Source: Clostridium sp. TW13 (lineage in GTDB: Bacteria; Bacillota; Clostridia; Clostridiales; Clostridiaceae). Taken from it: a stretch of DNA of 64,000 bases. The stretch is from contig NZ_BROD01000001.1 in the NCBI RefSeq assembly GCF_024345225.1, positions 2,986,362 through 3,050,361 on the forward strand. The letters are read 5' to 3'. The notes below the pieces were generated by a model. It had not been told where the DNA came from, ran no database searches, and worked only from the letters and a program-made list of their open reading frames with translations. Both the position numbers and the translations under genes were made by a program. Of the stretch, positions 43,286 through 51,408 are shown in pieces; position 1 is the stretch's first letter; each line of letters starts with the position of its first letter.

Positions 43286-43315
43286 AAGGTTGGATAGATT
43301 AAAACTTCCAACCTT
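43286..43315. terminator. Terminator between the ferredoxin operon and the DUF2200 gene
   Basis: AAGGTTGGA with TCCAACCTT, 12-nt loop, then GATTTTAATC. It lies between convergent genes and can serve both. Confidence 0.7.
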
Positions 43316-43326
43316 GATTTTAATCA

Positions 43327-43677
43327 TTATTTTCTCAAAATCTTATCCATCGCTTTTCCCTTTGCTAACTCATCTATTAGCTTATCCAAATAGCGAATTT
43401 CCTGCATAGTTGGTTCTTCAATGTCTTCCACTCGAACACCACAGATAACACCTTTAATCAAAGTCCTTAAAGGATTCAGCTTAGGAGCTTCTGCAAAAAA
43501 AGTTTCGAAATCTGTTTGTTTCTCCAGTTGTGCTTCTAGTTCTTGCTGGCTATATCCTGTTAACCAACAGATGATTTCATCAACTTCTGTTTTTGTACGT
43601 CCTTTTTTCTCCACCTTATTAACATAAAGTGGATAGACACTTGCTACACTCATTGTATAAATATTATGTTTAGTCAT
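43327..43677 (-). CDS. DUF2200 family protein
   Basis: 116 aa, the family's length. Signature segments: [50 protein letters not shown] and [20 protein letters not shown]. Function is not established. GAGGGTG precedes the ATG. It is downstream of the carbonic anhydrase-like gene by 30 bp, so it may be cotranscribed. Confidence 0.88.
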   Translation of the reverse strand: MTKHNIYTMSVASVYPLYVNKVEKKGRTKTEVDEIICWLTGYSQQELEAQLEKQTDFETFFAEAPKLNPLRTLIKGVICGVRVEDIEEPTMQEIRYLDKLIDELAKGKAMDKILRK

Positions 43678-43707
43678 GATACACCCTCACTTATATTATG
43701 TTTTTGC

Positions 43708-44406
43708 CTAATTATGAATTAAGGTATTATGATTGCAGCACAGACCACAACTACAACGTGTATCCCCAAATTTTAAGTCATAAGTTTCTGAAAGCTCTAC
43801 ATTAACTTTAATAACCTTTTCTGCAAAATCTGATTGTTCCTTTGGTACTTCTAAAAGATTATCTGCCTTAGCTTGTGTATTTATAATTGCACCAATTGGA
43901 ACATATCTATTTTCTCGTATCCTAATCCCTCCCGTTACAATTGCTCCTATATCTATATAACAATTATCCTCTACAATAGCATTAAATACAATTGAGTTAA
44001 ATCCAACAAATGTATTATTTCCTACAATAGCTGGTCCATGAATTAATGATCCATGAGCTATACTTACATGGTTCCCAATATATATTGAATACCTTACACC
44101 ATTTACAGAATACTTAGCATCCTTTAGCCCATGAAATATCACTCCATCTTGTATATTAGAATCATATCCTATATAAAATGGTGTTCCCTCATCTGCTCTA
44201 AGCACTACATTAGAGCCTAAAAACACATTATTTTTTATTATTACATCACCTATTACACTTGAAAATGGCCCTATAAATGCACTTTCACTTATTTGAGGAT
44301 ATATACTCACAGAATTAAATGACGTAGAGGGATTTTCTCCAATAAAGTAAGCATATAAATTAGCTGACCCTATTGGTTTATATTCCCCTTTTACAATATT
44401 ATGCAT
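43708..44406 (-). CDS. Gamma-carbonic anhydrase-like protein (CamH type)
   Basis: 232 aa. A left-handed beta-helix of hexapeptide repeats (VIGDVIIKNNVFLGSNVVLR, AIVGNNTFVGFNSIVFNAIV). Metal-ligand histidines are in GVIFHGLK and SIAHGSLIHGPA (HxxxxH). The N-terminal NSVSIYPQISESAFIGPFSS is typical of the family. The C-terminus is odd: RCSCGLCCNHN, a cysteine-rich tail that could hold another metal. CamH proteins often show little hydratase activity. Confidence 0.85.
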   Translation of the reverse strand: MHNIVKGEYKPIGSANLYAYFIGENPSTSFNSVSIYPQISESAFIGPFSSVIGDVIIKNNVFLGSNVVLRADEGTPFYIGYDSNIQDGVIFHGLKDAKYSVNGVRYSIYIGNHVSIAHGSLIHGPAIVGNNTFVGFNSIVFNAIVEDNCYIDIGAIVTGGIRIRENRYVPIGAIINTQAKADNLLEVPKEQSDFAEKVIKVNVELSETYDLKFGDTRCSCGLCCNHNTLIHN

Positions 44407-44536
44407 TGTAATTTTCTCCTTAAATTAATATTACATTATATTATATTTAATATTAATTTGTTAATCATTCTGGAAATATAAAACTCCAATAATACCATGA
44501 TACTAATAAAACAATTAACAAGAGTAATTATTTCAT

Positions 44537-45022
44537 CTATAAAATTGGAAATAAGCAATACATCTCTGGATACTCCAGTTCTACTGTTTTCTTTGGATAA
44601 ACTTCTACGGTAAATTCATTACTAAGCTTAATCTTTTCATTCCTTGCCCATTTCTTAGCTTCTTTTTGTCTTGCCATTAACTTAGTACCCACCAAATCCT
44701 GATGATTTTCTCCATTAAATTCAACCTTGACATACTTTCCTGCTGAAATTGTAAAACTCTTGAATCCTGTCTCTTCCTCTTGAACTTCAGTTATTTCAAC
44801 ACCAACTATATAGTCAGGAACTTTATTCAGACAAACTGCATATTCAATCTCTTTGTCTGCACGATTCGGAGTATTATTCTTCATGTCCTCCGTATACTTG
44901 CCCCACATCATTCCAAGACTATTAAAATTAATCGACAAACCAGAACTCTGTAAATTCAACCCATACACTATAATATCTTCATCAACTGTTACAACCTCAA
45001 TATTACACTTTTCATTATACAT
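44537..45022 (-). CDS. GyrI-like/AraC effector-binding domain protein
   Basis: 161 aa, free-standing small-molecule-binding domain. Recognised by VVTVDEDIIVYGLNLQS, LGMMWGKYTEDMKN, EIEYAVCLNKVPDYIVGVEI and FTISAGKYVKVEF, the usual GyrI-like pattern. Such proteins bind hydrophobic drugs or hydrolyse electrophiles. AAAAGGAGG before the ATG. Monocistronic, next to a decayed acetyltransferase gene. Confidence 0.8.
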   Translation of the reverse strand: MYNEKCNIEVVTVDEDIIVYGLNLQSSGLSINFNSLGMMWGKYTEDMKNNTPNRADKEIEYAVCLNKVPDYIVGVEITEVQEEETGFKSFTISAGKYVKVEFNGENHQDLVGTKLMARQKEAKKWARNEKIKLSNEFTVEVYPKKTVELEYPEMYCLFPIL

Positions 45023-45119
45023 CTACAAATCCTCCTTTTAAATAACACGGTATACTCTTTATATCATATATGTATTTTCCTGCAAACAGAGATTGTAATT
45101 ATTTACAACCTATTTCTAT

Positions 45120-45280
45120 TACTATTGCTCACTTTTCACACCGTTGCCATAATATACTAGCTATACTGTTGTTACGAAACTCCTCAATTACATAAATCCC
45201 TTCTAAATATCACACTTGAGTACTATCTGTCCCCTCAATGTAGTCTTTTCTTAATCCACATTAAGCAACACGCACCCGAA
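45120..45280 (-). pseudogene. Remnant of an AAC(6')-like GNAT acetyltransferase
   Basis: Minus-strand reading gives LRKDYIEGTDSTQV, stop, YLEGIYVIEEFRNNSIASIL, WQRCEK, stop. This follows the AAC(6') order (V/ISLRxDYVEGT, VGYLEGIYV, EYRRxGIA, CExWA) in one frame with at least three stops. Only the central part is left. The remaining gap, 45023-45119 and 45281-45531, holds no gene. Confidence 0.6.
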
Positions 45281-45363
45281 TATTATCATTATAAAATATA
45301 GATATTTCTAATTTGTTAGATAGTATCAATGTTCTCATATAAAAATTAAAAGCAAAGAAAAAA

Positions 45364-45389
45364 GTGCCTAATCCTTGCAAGATTAGCAC
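45364..45389 (-). terminator. Terminator downstream of the OYE gene
   Basis: GTGCCTAATC with GATTAGCAC, one bulged C, loop CTTGCAA. On the minus strand TTTTTTCTTTG follows. It is 140 nt after the stop at 45532. Confidence 0.7.
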
Positions 45390-45531
45390 CTTTCTTCCTA
45401 ACATATTTTGTTAGAATCCAATAGTCATAAAACAATTGATACTCAAACTTATACATAAAAGTTTAACTATCATTTAGATAATAGCATAATTTAAAAGTAT
45501 AAAAATAGCCTTAGACAAGTAGAATAAAAAT

Positions 45532-46659
45532 CTATTTATTCTTCTTTTCTGCTTCTCTAATATTTAAAATACATCTTTTACCTGGTGTGTTATAACATTG
45601 ATTACATGATACACATTTAGGTTTCTTTAAATCCCCACTTGCCCATTTATTTATTAAATCTGGCTCAGCTGTTAGAGGTCTTGATAAGGTAAAATATCTT
45701 ATTTTTTCATTGTTTAATAAACATTCCATAACGTCTAAATGTCTATTACCACCTATTAAAATAACTGGTATATCTACTATAGCTGCAAGCTTTGTAGCAT
45801 AATCCTTAAAGTAGGATTCCCTTTCCTTAGATATTACAACTTTAGTACGAGCTGCTCCCATATTAGTATCTAATACTTCTTTTATTGATTCATTTCCACC
45901 TGTTACTTCAATAGCATCTATACCTAAGTCTGCAAGTTTTTTAGCTACATATAAGCTTTCCTCTTTAGTTAATCCACCTTCTTTAATATAGTCAGCAGAA
46001 TTTAGTTTTATTAAAATTGGGAAATCGTTACCTACTTTTTCTCTCATAGCTTGGAAGATTTCAAATATTATTCTTCCTCTATTTTCTATGTTACCTCCAT
46101 ATTCATCAGTCCTCTTATTGTAATATGGTGATAAAAATTGACTAAGTAAATATCCATGTCCACCATGTATTTCAACTCCATCAAAGCCTGATTCCTTAAC
46201 TCTTCTTGCAGCTTCTGCATATGCATTAACTAAGTATTTGATTTCATCTTTAGTGATTTCCTTTGCCCAAGTCTTAGTAACTTCATTTTGCATAGTTGAT
46301 GGACCCCAGATAATTCTTTCCCCTACATTATAGGTAGTCATAAATCCACCATAAACTATTTGCATTATTATATTGGCACCTAAATCATGTATTTTATCTG
46401 TAAATTCTTTATATTCCTTTATAAATGAATCATTATATATTCCCATCATTCCTGGATTTGGTTGCTCATCCTCTGTTACAAAGGCATATCCGGTTATTAT
46501 CGTCCCAGCTCCACCCTTTGCTAGTTCTTCATAAATTGAAATTAACTCAGGTGTTAAATGCCCTTTTTCATCTGCTAAACCTTCCCAAAGAGCACCTCTA
46601 AAAAATCTATTTTTTAATTCCATTTTTCCGATATTTGTTTTATCCCAAAGACTTTTCAT
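45532..46659 (-). CDS. NADH:flavin oxidoreductase (old yellow enzyme, Fe-S type)
   Basis: 375 aa TIM-barrel. FMN/substrate residues in GVEIHGGHGYLLSQFLSP and YNKRTDEYGG. The end CVSCNQCYNTPGKRC is a 4Fe-4S motif as in the N-terminal half of 2,4-dienoyl-CoA reductases, but the protein stops there and lacks the FAD/NADH domain. It reduces activated C=C bonds or quinones with an external electron source. A divergent HxlR regulator and a palindrome over its -35 point to induction by an electrophile. Confidence 0.92.
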   Translation of the reverse strand: MKSLWDKTNIGKMELKNRFFRGALWEGLADEKGHLTPELISIYEELAKGGAGTIITGYAFVTEDEQPNPGMMGIYNDSFIKEYKEFTDKIHDLGANIIMQIVYGGFMTTYNVGERIIWGPSTMQNEVTKTWAKEITKDEIKYLVNAYAEAARRVKESGFDGVEIHGGHGYLLSQFLSPYYNKRTDEYGGNIENRGRIIFEIFQAMREKVGNDFPILIKLNSADYIKEGGLTKEESLYVAKKLADLGIDAIEVTGGNESIKEVLDTNMGAARTKVVISKERESYFKDYATKLAAIVDIPVILIGGNRHLDVMECLLNNEKIRYFTLSRPLTAEPDLINKWASGDLKKPKCVSCNQCYNTPGKRCILNIREAEKKNK

Positions 46660-46699
46660 TTAAATCTCTCCCTTGAATTAAGTTATCCGCGGTACAAAC

Positions 46700-46741
46700 A
46701 TAATATAACTCCAAATTGAAAGTGCAACAAGTATGCACTTT
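46700..46741 (-). promoter_or_regulatory. Promoter and likely HxlR operator of the OYE gene
   Basis: Minus strand: TTGCAC (46722-46727), 16-bp spacer, TATTAT (46700-46705). The inverted repeat AAAGTGCA-ACAAGTA-TGCACTTT (46719-46741) covers the -35. Confidence 0.7.
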
Positions 46742-46901
46742 TTAGTAACTTGATATTATTTAGGCCTTATTAATTATTGATAATTAGCTTTAATTACACG
46801 TAACCAATTAGCTATATTTTTTTCCTAATTATCTATTTTTATTTTACGATTTAAATATTGGTATAGAATTAGGTCCTATATCATGCTTGAAAGTAAATCT
46901 A

Positions 46902-46930
46902 TTGACTAAATAAACTTTTTTTTATATTAT
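46902..46930 (+). promoter_or_regulatory. Promoter of the HxlR gene
   Basis: TTGACT 46902-46907, 17-bp spacer, TATTAT 46925-46930. The start codon is 38 bp on. Confidence 0.75.
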
Positions 46931-46967
46931 CTTAAATAATTAATCTATAACTTAAGGAGACGGTAAT

Positions 46968-47306
46968 TTGATTAAATATAATAATAAAAAATATGTTTGT
47001 TTGCTCGATTTAGCAATGGATTCTATCCGCGGTAAATGGAAGGCTGTTATACTTTGTCACCTTTATGATGGGCCTAAAAGATTTTTAGAACTACAAAGAA
47101 TTACTAATGGAGTAAGTCATAAGGTTCTTACTGAGAAGTTAAAAGAGTTAGAAGAAGATAATTTACTTCAAAAGATTGCTTATGATGAAAATCCTCCTAA
47201 GGTAGAATACAAATTAACAGCTATGGGAAGAGAGTTAGCTACTGCTATTAAGGAAATCGAAAAATGGTCTTTAAAGTATTATAGTGATATTGTTGAAGAA
47301 TTATAA
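46968..47306 (+). CDS. HxlR-family regulator
   Basis: 112 aa, TTG start 8 nt after AAGGAG. The HxlR signature is present: LDLAMDSIRGKWKAVILCHL, DGPKRFLELQRI, and GVSHKVLTEKLKELEEDNLL, then YKLTAMGREL. Cys13 (KYVCLLDLA) near the N-terminus stands where redox or electrophile-sensing members of the family have their reactive thiol. It is divergent from the OYE gene, which it probably controls. Confidence 0.92.
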   Translation: MIKYNNKKYVCLLDLAMDSIRGKWKAVILCHLYDGPKRFLELQRITNGVSHKVLTEKLKELEEDNLLQKIAYDENPPKVEYKLTAMGRELATAIKEIEKWSLKYYSDIVEEL

Positions 47307-47461
47307 TTAAAAGAATGGACTTTTATATGCTATTCTGATATAAATACTCAACAGCCTCCTATTTCTGGTATCAAAGCTTGAATTGGAATTTATAGATGAG
47401 GTAAGAATGAAAAGGTAAGAGTTATGACAATAATTCTGTTCATTCATTCTTAATCTTCATC

Positions 47462-47770
47462 CTAACAGTCCCACCGATTTCCCTTCATATCAACATGATT
47501 TGCATCTTTAAAGGATACACCTTCTTCTAATAGCAGAAATCGTTGTTCTTGCCACCCCGGTACCAACCTTCCAGCATGATTTACAACACGATGACATGGA
47601 TAGCGCCCATAAAATTCTGCTTGACTAAGAACCTTACCGACAAGTCGTGCATTTTTGTCTCTGCCAATAAGGCTGGCAATTTGTCCATAGATAGCCACTT
47701 TCCCTTCTGGGATTTCTTCCACAACAGATAGTATCTCATAAATTAATTGTTCATCCATAATCTTTTTCAT
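47462..47770 (-). CDS. MGMT-family protein, C-terminal domain only
   Basis: 102 aa. IPEGKVAIYGQIASLIG is the recognition HTH and YPCHRVVNHAGRLV holds the PCHR alkyl-acceptor cysteine. The N-terminal domain of full MGMT is missing, as in short ATL-like proteins, but the Cys is kept. It may repair or mark O6-alkylguanine. AGGTG precedes the ATG. Compare the Cys-less relative at 36997. Confidence 0.85.
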   Translation of the reverse strand: MKKIMDEQLIYEILSVVEEIPEGKVAIYGQIASLIGRDKNARLVGKVLSQAEFYGRYPCHRVVNHAGRLVPGWQEQRFLLLEEGVSFKDANHVDMKGNRWDC

Positions 47771-48055
47771 ATATTCACCTGTAATATGAATCCTTACTTT
47801 GATATATTGTTATACTTTTACGCAATATTTTAATATTTAATGTTCTGTCTTAGAGATATAATACTAACAAAAAATAAACAGTGCGTCACCGTAACGCAGT
47901 GATTGGCAGTAATAATGAAACTATCAAATAATATCAACAAATTGGAAAAAATTTTTCCACAATTACACTCAATCTTATCCACATATTCAAGGATAATTAT
48001 CACTTGTCATGAGGCTGGCACCATTTTATATTATTATAAATAAACTTACCTACTA

Positions 48056-48450
48056 TTAATTTATAGCCTTTACAGGACGTGCTTCAATATACCCTCTGTA
48101 TCCCATTGGTGCAAGTTAAAATCTTAGTACAGCTTCTGATGCCCATTGATATCCATAAACAGACGGAGTAAATCTTTCTATATGATTCCAAACTTCGCCG
48201 ATTGAATCCATAAAATCTTCATCGTTATAAGGTTTACCCTGAAAAACCATTGGTTTACAAAGTGGCAATTGAATAAGTTCATACCAATCAGGTATATTAT
48301 TAGCGTAGTCTGTTACAACTTCTACTCCTTGCACATATTGAAACGGTGCTTTCCCAGTAACTTCTTTAAATAATCTTGCTGCATGCCATGGAGAATATCC
48401 TGTGCAACAGCTAGCTCTTTTAGTAGAATATTGTGAAATAAAGCAACTTA
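48056..48450 (-). pseudogene. AraC-family/GyrI effector regulator, internally deleted and with a stop
   Basis: One frame reads AraC helix TGYSPWHAARLFKEVTGKAP and FQYV, then jumps to the effector-domain end QGVEVVTDYANNIPDW and KPMVFQGKPYNDEDF, and WASEAVLRF, TAA at 48116, LAPMGYRGYIEARPVKAIN, stop at 48056. In intact members about 120 residues separate the first two parts and RFQLAPMG is continuous, so there is an in-frame central deletion and a Gln-to-ochre change. The start of the gene is also gone. Confidence 0.75.
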
Positions 48451-48462
48451 AGATTATGCTTA

Positions 48463-49404
48463 TTAAGCATAGTTATTAACTTCATTTAGCCCAGTTAAGC
48501 GTATTGTATTTAATTCATCAGCAGTCATAAGTCCTGCATTATATAAATTTAAATATTCTTGCGAAACAGTAGCGTTAAATATTATTAAGTCATCAGAATT
48601 TATTGTAACAGGAACACCAAAATCAAATAACTTTCTTATTTGATGAGATTGATAATTTAGTGAATTTCTTAACATTATGTTGCTTGTTGGGCAAACATTT
48701 AACTGTATTTTATGTTTCGCTAACCATTTCATAATTTGTGGGGAATTAGCCGCCGCAATACCATGTTGTATTTGATTAAGTTCTAGTTCTTCGGCATACC
48801 TCATAACATCATCAGCACCGCCAAACTCTCCAATATGAGCTTTAAGTATCAACTTTGAATCACGTGACTTCTGACATATCTTTTTTAGTTCATTCATGGA
48901 GTAACACCTTGAATAATTGCAAATATCAATACCTCTAAACCAGTTTGCACTAAAAATCTCATCAAGTTTACTCTGCTCACCCGGTTCATATCCCACAGCT
49001 AAATCTGGAAGAAATTCTGTTTCTGGAGCAAATTTTTTATGTAGCCCGTCCATAATACTTATGAAATTATCAATCGTTCCGCACGCATCAATTTCATCAA
49101 TTGCGAAACTCAGTGCTAAGACCGCTATATTATCATTTTTTGCTTGTACAAAAGCGGCTTCAACTCTTTTTAAATACCCTGAAAAACCTGGACAATAACA
49201 TTTCACATTATCATTTAACCACTGGTTCATTTCCTTCAGAGAGTTAAATGGTTCTGAAGGAGGAGTAATTTTAACATTTGCCAATTGTTCGATATATGTA
49301 ATTGAACCTCCACGACCAGCATGGCTGTGCAAATCGCTCTTTGGAATAGATTCTAGTCCCTTAAGTGAATTTTCTTGTAGATACATTTCAAATTTATCAT
49401 TCAT
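48463..49404 (-). CDS. Adenosine deaminase-family amidohydrolase
   Basis: 313 aa from the ATG at 49404 after GGGGG. Zinc and catalytic residues are in order: DLHSHAGRGG (HxH), LKAHIGEFGG (His and catalytic Glu), QHGIAA, and INSDDLII (Asp pair). CPTSNIMLRN is the strand-7 motif. The sequence is divergent from housekeeping Add, so adenosine is a likely but unproven substrate. The decayed AraC regulator lies just downstream. Confidence 0.85.
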   Translation of the reverse strand: MNDKFEMYLQENSLKGLESIPKSDLHSHAGRGGSITYIEQLANVKITPPSEPFNSLKEMNQWLNDNVKCYCPGFSGYLKRVEAAFVQAKNDNIAVLALSFAIDEIDACGTIDNFISIMDGLHKKFAPETEFLPDLAVGYEPGEQSKLDEIFSANWFRGIDICNYSRCYSMNELKKICQKSRDSKLILKAHIGEFGGADDVMRYAEELELNQIQHGIAAANSPQIMKWLAKHKIQLNVCPTSNIMLRNSLNYQSHQIRKLFDFGVPVTINSDDLIIFNATVSQEYLNLYNAGLMTADELNTIRLTGLNEVNNYA

Positions 49405-49689
49405 TCTCACACCCCCATATATTTACAAAATATAAATAATTTTAGTTCGTAAATTATTACTATTCCATAACAACCTAATTAATAACTTCTATTATATTTT
49501 GAAAATTATTACAAATTAGTTTAATAAATAACTAAATCCTAATTTTAAATAAAATAAAAGAAGGAGCCTCCCCATAATCCGGAAATTATCTTTCATTATT
49601 ATTTATGAAATATTTCTGTACCTTTTGATCAAAGTGAAGCTCTATACTATCTATATCTTTATTGTTTTTATAGTTATCTTATATATAAT

Positions 49690-49850
49690 TTTTTATGATA
49701 TGACATGCAACAGTATTACATTTCTTAAAGCCAGTAATACCAATAGTTTTTTTAAAACTACGTCATTTATGGTACGGTTCCCCGTATCGTTATCAAATGC
49801 GATTTTTTGTAACTCATTAAAGTCCGCATCATTAATCTGTTAGTTTATTG
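49690..49850 (-). pseudogene. Possible decayed gene fragment
   Basis: Minus-strand frame INDADFNELQKIAFDNDTG then NRTINDVVLKKLL, without a start or ribosome site. A second piece, ELHFDQKVQKYFINNNER, follows in another frame (49600-49670). The composition looks like a former soluble protein; no family assigned. The gap 49405-49918 holds nothing else. Confidence 0.25.
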
Positions 49851-49918
49851 TATATCCTATTGTACAAAACACATAAGTCATAAGCCTGTCACCAACATTC
49901 TAGTGTTTCTCACCCTTT

Positions 49919-50281
49919 TTAATATTTTCTTATGTTTTTCACAAAATAAAAAGCTGAAAGTATTATGTTACCTATCAGTACAACCCATGATAATATAAAC
50001 CAAACGTTGTATACATTCTTGACATCAAATATGTATAATGCATACCTGAATCCCCCCAGGAATTGTAAAACTCCCAAGATTAAAAACACCACAACCTGAA
50101 GCTTGTATACCTTTATTGTGATTGCTTGTTTTATATTTTCTTCAGCATTTTTATTTTTGTATTTTTTCATAATAAGAACAAGATTCAATATATTGATTAA
50201 GGCTCCTAAGAACCAGAAGAATTTAATAAATATCAATACATATCCCGGTGCTATGCTATATAAGCTGTCCAAATCATTCAC
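49919..50281 (-). CDS. Small membrane protein, 120 aa
   Basis: Three helices (about 12-38, 57-75, 92-113) with a lysine-rich loop KKYKNKNAEENIKQ. GGGAGGTG precedes the ATG. No family recognised. It lies 34 bp after the larger membrane protein gene on the same strand, probably one operon. Confidence 0.55.
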   Translation of the reverse strand: MNDLDSLYSIAPGYVLIFIKFFWFLGALINILNLVLIMKKYKNKNAEENIKQAITIKVYKLQVVVFLILGVLQFLGGFRYALYIFDVKNVYNVWFILSWVVLIGNIILSAFYFVKNIRKY

Positions 50282-50315
50282 CTCCCTCCCTTTTCAACCT
50301 AACAAATTGATTCAT

Positions 50316-50807
50316 TTAATATCCGACTGTTTCTCTTATTTTGTTAACATAGAAAACCGCATATGCGGCAATGAAGAAAAACATCCAATGTCCAGAAAAC
50401 CCTCTTACTTCATATGCCTGATATCGTTGAAACTGTTTATATGTAACATATTCAATCAATTGTCCATGACTTGTCAATGCATATGATCCATTGACTATTT
50501 CAGGACTACCATTCTTCATAAGAGCCATGAAAATCATAAAATTGATACCTGTATAAATAAAACTGATGATTACAAGGCATATTATCCATGTGGGAGTATT
50601 TGGGGCTAATGATACTATGTTTAAATTTGATTTTTTCGCAGTATTTAATGCCAATCCTAATACAACAATACATAAAACATGTATAAGCATAACTCCTTGT
50701 ATTTTTTCTTGTGGATTGATAAAAAAGGTTGATATATGCACTAACAGACTTACTACAAACCCACATAATGCAAAATAGCATAATATTTTGGTTTTCACAA
50801 GATTCAT
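50316..50807 (-). CDS. Four-helix membrane protein, 163 aa
   Basis: Start at the ATG 50807, with AAGGGAG close upstream; a frame from 50855 would run through a palindrome. Helices near 5-27, 37-55, 68-92 and 138-155. The external loop SHGQLIEYVTYKQFQRYQAY is polar and aromatic. No family recognised. First gene of a two-gene unit with the 120-aa protein. Confidence 0.6.
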   Translation of the reverse strand: MNLVKTKILCYFALCGFVVSLLVHISTFFINPQEKIQGVMLIHVLCIVVLGLALNTAKKSNLNIVSLAPNTPTWIICLVIISFIYTGINFMIFMALMKNGSPEIVNGSYALTSHGQLIEYVTYKQFQRYQAYEVRGFSGHWMFFFIAAYAVFYVNKIRETVGY

Positions 50808-50824
50808 TCTCTCCCTTATTTTAT

Positions 50825-50867
50825 ATTTAGCAAAGATTGTATGGCAGCCACACAATCTTTGCTAAAT
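50825..50867. promoter_or_regulatory. 16-bp inverted repeat before the membrane-protein operon
   Basis: ATTTAGCAAAGATTGT and ACAATCTTTGCTAAAT around ATGGCAGCCAC. It lies 18 bp upstream of the start at 50807 and lacks a T run. An operator or a 5'-UTR stabilising hairpin is likely. Confidence 0.5.
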
Positions 50868-50959
50868 TTATATATTCTTCAATGAAATTACAAATCCTCT
50901 AAAATTATTACATAAACATTCGACAAACATACAAATTAACATACATCGCGAATATAGAT

Positions 50960-51019
50960 GAGAGGCACATAAGATATGAGTTTTCTAACTAGACCAAAAC
51001 TTATATCAATGTGCCTCTC
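50960..51019. terminator. Long hairpin after the 41-codon frame
   Basis: GAGAGGCACAT with ATGTGCCTCTC outside; AAGATATGAGTTTT with AAAACTTATATC inside. Confidence 0.6.
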
Positions 51020-51029
51020 ACCATAATTT

Positions 51030-51155
51030 TTAATCTATTTCCCTTAAAAACTTCACTACGATTATCCAATCTGTATCTTTAGGAATACTTAATTCTGATA
51101 AATTCTTCATTTCACTCCATAATGCATATGTAGCCTCCATAAAAAACTTATTCAT
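51030..51155 (-). CDS. Possible 41-aa protein or gene remnant
   Basis: MNKFFMEATYALWSEMKNLS... ends FLREID directly before a strong hairpin. No ribosome site is seen before the ATG, and the frame continues upstream as VNRTISKCDF. It could be the surviving C-terminus of a lost gene. The rest of the gap to 51408 shows nothing. Confidence 0.25.
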   Translation of the reverse strand: MNKFFMEATYALWSEMKNLSELSIPKDTDWIIVVKFLREID

Positions 51156-51408
51156 AAAATCGCATTTACTTATGGTACGGTTCACCTTTCATAATTCTAA
51201 AGTTTGATTGTTACGTTTTTATCTTAATCAACACAAATTATCTTGATCAACATAATATATACTACAAAAATTGAATACACAAATTAGAGCTAGTGGAGTG
51301 ACAACTTTTCTTTCTACTTGCATCTATAATTACCAATAATATATCAAGTACAAATAATATAATTATTAATAACATTGATATGATAATAAATAGGAGATGA
51401 TAATTTAG

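Noticed and set aside
47880-47905. Inverted repeat around TGCGT...ACGCA with T run
   Set aside because: Short and with mismatches; may end transcription of the AraC remnant but too weak to list.
49625-49843. 72-codon plus-strand ORF
   Set aside because: Low-complexity, no ribosome site, and antisense to a more protein-like minus frame.
50103-50486. 127-codon plus-strand ORF
   Set aside because: Antisense to two membrane-protein genes that have better starts and composition.
49769-51183. 14-bp match TTATGGTACGGTTC at two sites (49769 and 51170) as ends of an inserted element
   Set aside because: Too short, and the intervening membrane genes have normal promoters; no target duplication or transposase.
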